From the NCBI GenBank assembly GCA_010015675.1, contig ML976986.1, forward strand, positions 672,841 to 736,840: a stretch of 64,000 bases of DNA, written 5' to 3'. A program made the position numbers and the translations under genes. Numbering within the stretch: the stretch's first letter is position 1; each line of letters opens with the position of its first letter. Shown here piece after piece: positions 41,720-50,095 of this stretch. The stretch comes from Byssothecium circinans. Its lineage: Eukaryota; Ascomycota; Dothideomycetes; Pleosporales; Massarinaceae. The notes below the pieces were generated by a model. The model was not told the DNA's origin and searched no databases. It worked only from the letters and a program-made list of their open reading frames with translations.

Positions 41720-43427
41720 TCATTTATCAGCATAGCGTACATCGGTTCTACCATCTGTTTTGGAGCAAGCTGTTCGCAGCACACAGTCACAGCTTTCGAT
41801 CAATCCGCAGCATGATATCCTTGTTTGCCAGGCAGATGCAGGACAGAAGGTAGATGGATGGGTTGGACATAGAATGGGCAAGTGGCATATGGGTCACGGC
41901 GAATGACTCCCTAGGCATGGGGGCCCACGGGACTACATCACACAACGATACCTCTCTTAATTCACTCTTCAGCATCTGTTTTTCCTAGGTCCTTGGTTTT
42001 TGGGGGATATTAGGAGATATCACGGCGTCATCATAGCCGACAATAAGCCTGCTACTATCTTTTTTCTTTCCAGCATCGTTCAAAGACAATGAAATGGAAG
42101 TCATCTCCTCTTTCGCCAAACGCTGATCTTTCCCTACTTCAATTTTGGTGTCGGGCTGGCAAGCGGATACGTCAGACGTCATACCCTATTCGTGAAAGTT
42201 TGGCCTGTGATCCTGCGATTATCTTGTGCATATTCAGTATGCGAATAATGTTGTGTTGATGTGTTAGTGGCTAGGTAGCCAATCTTTCAACCTGTTCGCC
42301 GAGCACATCACCTCCTTATCATAGAAGGTATCTTCCAACCCCACTTCACGCGCTTAGGTCTTTTCTTCCAAAAACATCCACTTGAATAATGAATGCTATC
42401 GACCAGCACTCGACCGTGATGTTGTCGCCACATTATTCGCATGCTCCAGCTATACGGGATTCCTCTTTTAGAAGGTGCATGCGCCTCACCTTCTATTCCC
42501 GCCATTATTCCCGTTGCGCCTGTAGCGTTCGCTATTATTGACGCGCGAATCTTCTAGCGCTGTTCTATTCGAGGACGAAGGTTTTGAGATTGAGGGAGCC
42601 GAGCGATGCGCTAATGGTAGCGAGGTGCAAATGGTAGCGAGGTGGAAATGAATCATTATTGAAGCCTTAATTTCAAGGTTGATCATCATCGCGGGATTGA
42701 GGCTTCAGGGCCAGAGGTGGATCTTTTGCGATTAACTTTCATCTTCACAGGCTCAAGGGCTGTTGATTCTACGTGTCAGTCCCTGCATTTCAATCACTCC
42801 CTTGGGTACTCCCACATGCGATTCTTTACCAAAGCGAGTCATTTTTCTCCTCCATTTGGCATGTTCGTTGCAGATACCACTTTGGGAAGGCTTTGGTGCT
42901 TTTATGTGGTGCCTTTACTGTCGATATGAATACCTACTCGACCCACAGGGTCATCACAGCAAAGCCGGATACATGACAAGTGAACAGGTACGTGAGTTTA
43001 TGCATCGTGATGAATGCGCTAAAGCAATGAAGAAGTTTCTTCTTGAGTTCCAACTCTAGAAGAAGAAACATGTCGTCGAAACCACACTGCCATCCAACCA
43101 CCCTTTTTTCAAACGCTCATGTGACAATATGTACGATTAATTCACTTCATTCATTGAAAGCTCGAGCAGACACTGTCCAACATGGTCGCGTCTATCGTCT
43201 ATGCTCATTCTAGACCCAAAACCACCCTCTTTTTTCAACCATTGATCGCGTACCAGAATTCTGCAAAATCCTCAAGATACCCTTTCAGGAAGAATATGTG
43301 GAAAACTATCGATTGCAGTACAATTCTCATTCGCGCGCTTCCCAACGCTTGGTCTGGATCCTCGGGAGATTCTGTCCACTGAAATCTGTGCAGTCTGTCT
43401 GGACTCCGCTCTTACCACGGTACGCTA
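41720..43427. other. Gene-poor left flank of the transposon
   Basis: About 1.7 kb without a supported gene. It contains a two-copy 17-bp tandem repeat (42614-42647) and a short protein-like open stretch at about 42920-43059, discussed under findings. The rest is unremarkable. Confidence 0.4.
42614..42647. repeat. 17-bp tandem repeat, two copies
   Basis: ATGGTAGCGAGGTGCAA at 42614-42630 is followed directly by ATGGTAGCGAGGTGGAA at 42631-42647, one mismatch. A short local duplication with no apparent role. Confidence 0.6.
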
Positions 43428-43481
43428 AGCTCGCTTATATAGAAGCTGCGCATATAGGGAAGCTGCGCACCCCACCAAAAC
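43428..43481 (+). repeat. Left terminal inverted repeat of the transposon
   Basis: 54 bp, exactly matching the reverse complement of 45166-45219. It begins AGCTCGCTTATATAG next to a TA. Inside, GAAGCTGCGCA occurs twice (43442-43452 and 43459-43469), 17 bp apart, a likely double binding site for the transposase. Confidence 0.93.
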
Positions 43482-43519
43482 CAGTAGAGGCTGCAAAAGC
43501 TCGATTTTCTCAGCAGTAT

Positions 43520-45115
43520 TTAGAGTGCTTGCCATTCTATACACATAGATTTAAAATCCCTCTCTACAGCAGCGTTTGCAGCTAATTTGGCAGCATTTGC
43601 AGCTTTCTCTGCGACGTTTGAAGCCTCAATTGCGTCTAATTTGTGAATTGCCTCCATCACCAGATCTGCCTGTGCAAATCGCTGATTTGGATCAACCTGA
43701 ACTCGCCTTTGAGGCCGCGTAGAGTTGATAGTCTGTAGTTGCAGTTGGTATCGCGTTTTAGCTGCCTCAAGCTCTGCTGCTCGTATATTAGCTCTAGAAA
43801 GTGCCTTCCCTGCTTTCTGGAGAACAGCCCGGGCTGTACGAGAGAGCTTTTCAGAGCGACAGAGGAGCTGCTGCGCGCGGTAGAGATCGCGAGGTCCTTT
43901 TAGAGTAATGAGGACCTGGTCTACCTCATACAGAGTGTGTTTCGCGCGTGGTGGTGTAGTAGGCTGCTGGCAGAGCTGCAACGATTGAAGCACCTGATTA
44001 ATGTTTAATGGGCATATACCAGCAGCTCTCCAACCAGCGCGAATCACGCGCTCTGTAAAGCCTTCCTCCCTAGCTTGATTGTAGCAGGTTATAAAGCGCT
44101 CCTTCTTTACAGGCGCAGCGTCGTCGAGACTGGTAAGCTCCTGGATCTGCCTGCGATACTTTTGCTTGATAACTGAGAACGGCGCGAGATCTAGAGGTTG
44201 TAGGACGTGCGATGAGTGAGCTGGGAGGAAAAGGAGCTGTATACGACTCAGTTTAGCAGCTAGAGAGAACTCTATAGTCGCGTGGCTACCGTGACCGTCT
44301 AGGATTAACAGCCGCCAGTTATCTGAGGGTGTGGCAGTTCCTGGGATAAAAATACGCTTTAACCACTCAGTCCTAATAGCGTTTGACGTCCAGCCGTTCT
44401 CTGAGGTTGTATAGAACCAATTTGGCACTGTTGTAGATGGAAACCACGTAGTTTGTAGGCTCTGGCCTTTGAATATGGCTATAGGGCGTAATTTCCGCCC
44501 TGACGCAGAGATACACTCTAGAAGTGACACCCATTCGCGATTCTCTGGAGTCTTTGTATAAGCCTTTTTCTTCTTTGCAGATGCAAGCACCTGGGTGTTC
44601 GTACACACGCCTAGCGCAACGCTAACCTCATCCATATTATACGTGTTGTTGACTGATATATTAAACCGCTGCCGAGTCGCGTCGTAGAGCTCGAGGAACG
44701 CGCGCACTTGTTCAGGAGTAGCAGCCTCAGCTCTAGGAGCTTCAAGCTTTCTACCAATAACAGAGGCGACGCGTGGATTGCGCTTTATAAAGTGGGAGAT
44801 CCAGAGCTTGCCAATAGGATTCTGATCGCCGTTCATTCGTAGGATTCGATTCGCCATATCGCGGGCTCGAGCGTGGGAGGGAGGGAAGCCGCGGGCAGCT
44901 TCTTCGAGGATCCATTCAACGAGGAATTCTTCTTGTTCTGGAGCTAGTCGCTGCTGTTGTTGATGAGCTGTAGCGCGATTTGTTGCCCCTTTGAGGCGGT
45001 TACGTAGCGTCGACTCAGGGATGTTGTACGCCTTAGCAGCAGCTCGTATACTAGAAAAAGTATGATCGATATAAGAGCCAGCAGCGCGCTGGATCATCAG
45101 CTCACGCGTCGCCAT
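43520..45115 (-). CDS. pogo/Fot1-like transposase (DDE1, CENP-B type DNA binding)
   Basis: 531 residues, single exon, start MATRELMIQRAAGSYIDHTF. The N-terminus is a helix-turn-helix of Psq type (SIRAAAKAYNIPESTLRNRL), followed by a CENP-B-type second helix-turn-helix (EEFLVEWILEEAARGFPPSH, then GKLWISHFIKRNPRV). The catalytic domain has the three expected acidic blocks: NTYNMDEVSVALG, RLLILDGHGSHAT and LQPLDLAPFSVIKQKYRRQI, a DDD-type triad. The C-terminus is Ala-rich and helical. The frame stays open beyond the right terminal repeat, but only the ATG at 45115 lies inside the element. No stop or frameshift interrupts it. Confidence 0.94.
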   Translation of the reverse strand: MATRELMIQRAAGSYIDHTFSSIRAAAKAYNIPESTLRNRLKGATNRATAHQQQQRLAPEQEEFLVEWILEEAARGFPPSHARARDMANRILRMNGDQNPIGKLWISHFIKRNPRVASVIGRKLEAPRAEAATPEQVRAFLELYDATRQRFNISVNNTYNMDEVSVALGVCTNTQVLASAKKKKAYTKTPENREWVSLLECISASGRKLRPIAIFKGQSLQTTWFPSTTVPNWFYTTSENGWTSNAIRTEWLKRIFIPGTATPSDNWRLLILDGHGSHATIEFSLAAKLSRIQLLFLPAHSSHVLQPLDLAPFSVIKQKYRRQIQELTSLDDAAPVKKERFITCYNQAREEGFTERVIRAGWRAAGICPLNINQVLQSLQLCQQPTTPPRAKHTLYEVDQVLITLKGPRDLYRAQQLLCRSEKLSRTARAVLQKAGKALSRANIRAAELEAAKTRYQLQLQTINSTRPQRRVQVDPNQRFAQADLVMEAIHKLDAIEASNVAEKAANAAKLAANAAVERDFKSMCIEWQAL

Positions 45116-45165
45116 AGTAAAATGTGTGGGGTTGGATGATAACGCGTTTTTGGTGGATGGGGCGC

Positions 45166-45219
45166 GTTTTGGTGGGGTGCGCAGCTTCCCTATATGCGCA
45201 GCTTCTATATAAGCGAGCT
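45166..45219 (-). repeat. Right terminal inverted repeat of the transposon
   Basis: 54 bp, the exact inverted copy of the left end, followed by the TA duplication. Just inside it, at about 45144-45163, a slightly altered copy of the inner TIR words (GTTTTTGGTGGATGGGG) is repeated in tandem. Confidence 0.93.
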
Positions 45220-46573
45220 TAATGGATCTAGATCCTAGGACATGCCCAATATGGAAATTTGCGCAAAGTGTCGAATGCGGCACAAGTTGGCTATCGAGAT
45301 CTGTATTGTTGTTGTTCCTTTTGGCTTGTGAGAGAAGATCCAACCTTAGGTGTTCGTTGCGTTCGTAAGGTGAAAACTGTTCGTTCTTCATTGGTTCTAG
45401 AATGCACCCAATCTGACAAGTTGGAAAAAAAGTGTTGAATGCAGCATAACTTGCCACACTTGGTCTGCTCTTGATCTCATGTTATTTGGCTTGTGGAAAG
45501 AGATTCAACCTTGGGTGTTGTTGTCTGCATTTGGGAGGTGGAGATTGTTCGGTCCATTAGTTTGTTGTTCATCAACGTAGTTATGTAATACGGAAAAAGT
45601 GATGCTCTTTATAAAATTATAGCTGGTAGGGTGTCTACTGTAGCAGAGAAAAACTGGCGTGAACGATGGGAGGGAGGCGAAAGTGGATTGCGCGGTATAT
45701 ATTTTTTCAACACTGCCAGTATATGGCAGCAACACCTGGTCATACAGCTTCACATGAAGAACGTAGAGTATTGCAATTACTCGTTCAAACTGCATCCCGC
45801 ATCAACAGCCCGAAAGCTGTGTTAAAAAAACGTGAAAGGTGAATGGAAGGGCCAAGGTGAACTACGAGGCATGTGATCGTCCCAGACAATGTCTTGAACT
45901 TGCTTCAAGAGGTAGATTCTCTAAATAGTATGGAATGTAGCGGCCACGTATGGGGCCCTTTCAGTCCTGCTCCCCTTAGCCCTTACAATTCTTGTATTGC
46001 TAAGTGGCTGGAGTGCTTTGCTGGTGACTAGATAGTGGCAACCTTTAACAACCATACTTCTCCCTTGTATTTTTCATCATCTTCATTGCTTGGAAAAAGT
46101 AAGCGTATAATAAAATCCCAGCTATTCATGCCTAGTTCACCTCATCCCCACTTCTAGCAACATTTGCCCAGTCTTTTGACTCCGCGCTAAAAGTTCCGAC
46201 GGCAGCTTCCCCCCTACTATCTTGATATAAGATATGCTTTTCGCTATTTGGTCATTGATATTTTGAAGCACTTGACGTCTTTGGTGACGTCGAGCCTTAC
46301 TACGATGCAGATAATCCATCCGGCTGCTCTTAGAGGGCCTGTCTTGGAAGGTAGATTTTCTGGAGAGTGTGAAACGTAGCGAAATTGCTGATTGCGATTC
46401 CGGATTGAGATCGGTTCTGGTGAAGTGTTGCAATTCCCACACTGGCTCTATGCTGGTACATAGGAGGTGGAGAAACCAAACGACACAATACAAGAAATGC
46501 AGCTCCATTCAATTGGAAATATTGTACAGACTCTGCCCCTATTGATACATACATATACATGTCCACCGATATC
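45220..46573. other. Gene-poor right flank of the transposon
   Basis: About 1.35 kb without a supported gene. It starts with the diverged tandem repeat (45241-45560). The stretch near 46130-46500 has only short frames. The far end is the 3' flank of the isoleucyl-tRNA synthetase gene. Confidence 0.4.
45241..45560. repeat. Diverged tandem duplication, about 160-bp units
   Basis: Unit one starts near 45241 and unit two near 45402. Shared words include AAGTGTCGAATGCGGCA versus AAGTGTTGAATGCAGCA, and TTTGGCTTGTGAGAGAAGA versus TTTGGCTTGTGGAAAGAGA, both followed by CAACCTTRGGTGTT. Many differences are C/T or G/A transitions, but transversions and small gaps also occur. An old duplication beside the transposon insertion site. 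Confidence 0.55.
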
Positions 46574-49500
46574 TTACAGCTCACTACCCCCACCCTCTTC
46601 CTTGACAACATCATCACACCGCCCACACAGCTCATCACTCTCCTTCCTCTGAAACCTCCAACATCTTGGACATTTCTCCAATCCCGCTTTATGTACGACA
46701 ACATAACATGATGCCTTCTCCTCTCCTACATTCACTTTCTCTTTAGCCCACCATTCTCCCGTCACGTTCTTCCACTCGTCACTCTTTTCCTTAGCATATC
46801 CTCTATCGTCCGAAAACCCCACCTTGTTAAAGCCGCTAATAACGAACAAACCAGCTAATTCATCTATTTGAGCGGCAGTGAGAGAATCGGCTTCTTCACC
46901 ATTCATCGCACGACTGAAATGCCGAGTAAACCAGTCATCGTCGGGCCGCAATTCGTCGACGAATAGTGTAGCAGCGCACTCGAGCGAAGAACCCAACTTC
47001 TTTTCCGCACGGAGACGTTCTTGAGCGGCTTTGATACTGGAATTTATCGTATTGACATACTCCTGCGTCTCGTTCAAGGCCTCCGCTGTAGGCAAATCAG
47101 GTCTCGGCAGCGGCGTCCACGGCGCACGAGAAGGATGCACGCTCTTCTCCTTTAGTGTTTCCGGAGTATGATCCCAGACCTCCTCAACAAGCAACGGACA
47201 GATCGGCGTAAGCATCTGCAGCAACTCATAGAAGACGAGTCCCAGCATCTTCTGCAGATCCTGGCAGTCTTCTTTATGGCCTGTGTAGATGCGATCTTTC
47301 AAAGTTTCGAAATAGAAAGCAGAGAGGTCGTTGGTGATGTATTTGTTGACCGTGTTGATGCCTTTGAAGAACTCGTATTTGCTGTAGTATTTGTGCACTT
47401 CATGGCTTACTTGCGTGAGGCGGTGGAAGGCGAGTCTGTCGGCTAGGTTCCTCATTTGTGATGGGTCAGCTGCGAGGCCGTGGGTTCCGGCAACTTGGAC
47501 GCGTAGGTCATTGAAGGATGAGTAAACTGGTGGGCAAGTGGGGAGTGAGAGCACGCCGAGGAGCCATTTGAAGGTTACACGGTACTTGTGCAGAGCCTGA
47601 TTGACCGACATGAGGACGGGTTGACCGAGGGTGACGTCCCGCGTGTAGTCACTGCTGGCGGCCCAAAGTCGCAGGGCGTCAGCTCCCATGGCATCGTACG
47701 ATGGAGAAGCGTCCTTGGGTTGCTCCTGCTTGACACCCTTCTGCTTCTTGCGCTTGATAGGTGGAAGCAACTCGCCAGACATGATTTGCGAGGGTGCGAC
47801 GACGTTTCCGATGCTCTTGCTCATCTTGCGGCCTTCGGAGTCGAGAATGAATCCATGAGTGATGAGTGTTTTGTATGGTGCCTTTACGACGTCACTGTCA
47901 AAAGGCTGGGTAGAGACGTGGGTGAGGAGGGACGATTGAAACCAGCCTCGATGTTGATCAGTGCCTTCGAGATAAACGTCAGCAACAGGCTCATCCTGCT
48001 TCGACGGGAGCAGCGTCCAGCTAGTTCCACTATCGAACCACACATCCATGGTGTCTCTGCCGCGAACGTAAGTTCCTTCAAGGTGCTTCGGCTTCCAAGC
48101 TGGATCATCATGAGCGTCTGTCCACCAAGCGTTGATGCCGCGTTCCTTGATGACATTCACGACATGTTGAATGCTTTCAGAATCCATGGCTGCTTCAAGC
48201 TGACCATCTTCAAGAACCTTGTAGAGCGCCGGAATAGGGACACCCCAGGCACGCTGTCGAGAGATGCACCACTGGCTGCGACCCTGGATGAAGCTCTCTA
48301 GTCGCGGTCGGCCTGATTCTGGCAGGAACTTCACGTCCGTGATAGCTTTCATTGCTCCATCTTTGATGCTTTCCACGTTTGCAAACCATTGTGCCGTCGC
48401 TCGCGTGATGACAGGCTGTTTTGTTCTCCAGTCAATGGGGTACTTGTGGCGGTAGTTGTGCTTTGAGCGCAGGAGGCCGATCTTCTCGAGATGATCCAAG
48501 ACAGCAGTGCTTCCGGTCTTCTTGATGTCGGCCACGGGTAAGCCTTCAAGTATTTCGGGCTGTTCGGGGAATGCTTCCTTCGTAAAAGCCCCTGCATCGT
48601 CCACTGGCGCGAAAGCCGTAATGCCCATAGCGCTGCAGACATGGTAGTCGTCCATACCGTGGCCTGGGGCGATATGAACCAGTCCAGTACCTGACGAATC
48701 CGTGACAAAATCTGCAGCGATGACCTCTTGAGGACCACATGCTGCCTGGAACGGATTTTCGTAAGAAAGCTGCCCCGCCAATTGTGAACCGCGAAGACCA
48801 GACGCCACGATCTCAACAGGTCGGCCCAAATTCTTCTGGAAATCCTGCACCCGAGAAACTGCCAAGATGGAGGCCTCAGAACCATTTGCCTCATATCGTA
48901 CAGCACAATACTCCATATCCTTGTGCACAGCAATAGCTTTGTTTGCAGGCAGCGTCCAAGGCGTCGTTGTCCAGATAACCACATTCAGTGGTCCCTCCAA
49001 GCCTTTCAATGCACCCGCTCTCAGTTCATCCGCCACTTCTACTGGATACCTCACAAAAGCCGCCAAACTCTTGAAATTCTCATCATACTCGAGCTCTGCC
49101 TCTGCAAGCGCTGTTCGCGAAGACGGCGACCAATACACAGGCTTGAACTGGCGATAGATCAAGCCTTTCTCGAACATCTTCTTGAAGATGTCAAGCTGTC
49201 TGATTTCGAAATCCTTGTCCATCGTCTTGTACGCGTTCTCCCACTCCCCCATGACCGCCCATGTCTTGAACCCGGCTTTCTGCAGCTCCACGGTCTCGGC
49301 AGCCAATTCACGCGCTGCTTCCCGCACGCTTACCGGGTCTGTATCTGCAAGACTCTTCTTCTGCGCCTGCAGCGCCTTGATCTCAATGGGCAGTCCGTGG
49401 CAATCCCACCCAGGCACATAGTTGACTTTTTTGCCCTGCCCGACCTGGAATCGGCAGATGAAGTCTTTTGTAATCTTGTTTAGTGCATGGCCGATGTGCA

Positions 49501-49729
49501 GCGGTCCATTGGCGTACGGTGGTCCGTCGTGCAGCGTGAAAGTTTCGGGTGTCTTGCCATTGCCGTCTGGCTTCGAGCGCGAGCTCTGCTGCCATGCGTA
49601 CAGTTCATCGGTGCAGCGGCGCAGGTATTCGGCGTTGGAGGCGGGTGAGGGGCGCGGCGGGAAGCTCGATTTTGGCAGGCGCAGCGTGGATGACCATGAT
49701 GCGCGTAGGAACCGTGTCGGGGCTACCAT
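46574..49729 (-). CDS. ISM1: Isoleucyl-tRNA synthetase, mitochondrial (ISM1)
   Basis: A single exon of 1051 residues. It charges mitochondrial tRNA-Ile. The class I signatures are PLHIGHALNK (about 78) and GRKMSKSIGN (about 635). The editing domain (VIWTTTPWTLPANKAIAVHK, GTGLVHIAPGHGMDDY) and the block WFDSGTSWTLL are complete. A C-terminal zinc-type motif CPRCWRF...CGRC is bacterial/organellar in type. The start MVAPTRFLRASWSSTLRLPK gives an Arg/Ser-rich, acid-free presequence fitting mitochondrial import. An ATG 48 bp further upstream (49777) would add an acidic 16-residue leader. The cytosolic enzyme is normally encoded by a separate gene. Confidence 0.94.
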   Translation of the reverse strand: MVAPTRFLRASWSSTLRLPKSSFPPRPSPASNAEYLRRCTDELYAWQQSSRSKPDGNGKTPETFTLHDGPPYANGPLHIGHALNKITKDFICRFQVGQGKKVNYVPGWDCHGLPIEIKALQAQKKSLADTDPVSVREAARELAAETVELQKAGFKTWAVMGEWENAYKTMDKDFEIRQLDIFKKMFEKGLIYRQFKPVYWSPSSRTALAEAELEYDENFKSLAAFVRYPVEVADELRAGALKGLEGPLNVVIWTTTPWTLPANKAIAVHKDMEYCAVRYEANGSEASILAVSRVQDFQKNLGRPVEIVASGLRGSQLAGQLSYENPFQAACGPQEVIAADFVTDSSGTGLVHIAPGHGMDDYHVCSAMGITAFAPVDDAGAFTKEAFPEQPEILEGLPVADIKKTGSTAVLDHLEKIGLLRSKHNYRHKYPIDWRTKQPVITRATAQWFANVESIKDGAMKAITDVKFLPESGRPRLESFIQGRSQWCISRQRAWGVPIPALYKVLEDGQLEAAMDSESIQHVVNVIKERGINAWWTDAHDDPAWKPKHLEGTYVRGRDTMDVWFDSGTSWTLLPSKQDEPVADVYLEGTDQHRGWFQSSLLTHVSTQPFDSDVVKAPYKTLITHGFILDSEGRKMSKSIGNVVAPSQIMSGELLPPIKRKKQKGVKQEQPKDASPSYDAMGADALRLWAASSDYTRDVTLGQPVLMSVNQALHKYRVTFKWLLGVLSLPTCPPVYSSFNDLRVQVAGTHGLAADPSQMRNLADRLAFHRLTQVSHEVHKYYSKYEFFKGINTVNKYITNDLSAFYFETLKDRIYTGHKEDCQDLQKMLGLVFYELLQMLTPICPLLVEEVWDHTPETLKEKSVHPSRAPWTPLPRPDLPTAEALNETQEYVNTINSSIKAAQERLRAEKKLGSSLECAATLFVDELRPDDDWFTRHFSRAMNGEEADSLTAAQIDELAGLFVISGFNKVGFSDDRGYAKEKSDEWKNVTGEWWAKEKVNVGEEKASCYVVVHKAGLEKCPRCWRFQRKESDELCGRCDDVVKEEGGGSEL

Positions 49730-50095
49730 AGTAGCATCATGGGCGGGATGGTTCGGGTTTTCGGGGTCGATAGTCATCCTGGAATGATTTTGTTCTCGGA
49801 GGCTTTCGGCCGTTTCGGCTTTTGATTGGCTGACGGGCCTACACCCTGAGGACGTTGCAACTTTACTCAGAGTGATGTGAGCTAAATTCCACTTTCTAGA
49901 GCATCTGGCACTTATAAAAAATACCGTAGAGTGGTGAGTCAGACGGATGATACAAGTCACAGCAAACGCGCAGCATAGGACTCATTAATGGATGACAAAT
50001 TACAATCAAACGCTCAACATGACGAGCTTCACCGATGACTCCATCACGTAGGACCCGTATAATGCATGAGTCTGTAAACTCAGAGACCCTAGTCT
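49730..50095. other. Intergenic, ISM1 promoter side
   Basis: About 370 bp with the ISM1 promoter and the 3' untranslated region of the PHAF1-like gene. The ISM1 frame remains open here but without a better start. Nothing else seen. Confidence 0.4.

Larger units (their letters stand above)
43428..45219 (-). mobile_element. Complete pogo-type (Tc1/mariner superfamily) DNA transposon
   Basis: A 1792-bp element bounded by perfect 54-bp terminal inverted repeats (43428-43481 and 45166-45219) and flanked on each side by TA (43426-43427 and 45220-45221), the target duplication of this superfamily. It carries one intact minus-strand transposase gene that fills most of the interior. Intact ends and an uninterrupted frame suggest a recent or still mobile copy. 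There is no obvious dense C-to-T damage from RIP. Confidence 0.93.

Noticed and set aside
42763..42919. Upstream part of the open frame ending at 43059
   Set aside because: Reads as His/Cys/Leu mixture with no pattern; only the last 45 residues look protein-like and are reported separately.
45116..45457. N-terminal extension of the transposase frame beyond the right end of the element
   Set aside because: The frame happens to stay open through the terminal repeat into flanking DNA. The extension includes host sequence and the tandem repeat, so it is not part of the transposase.
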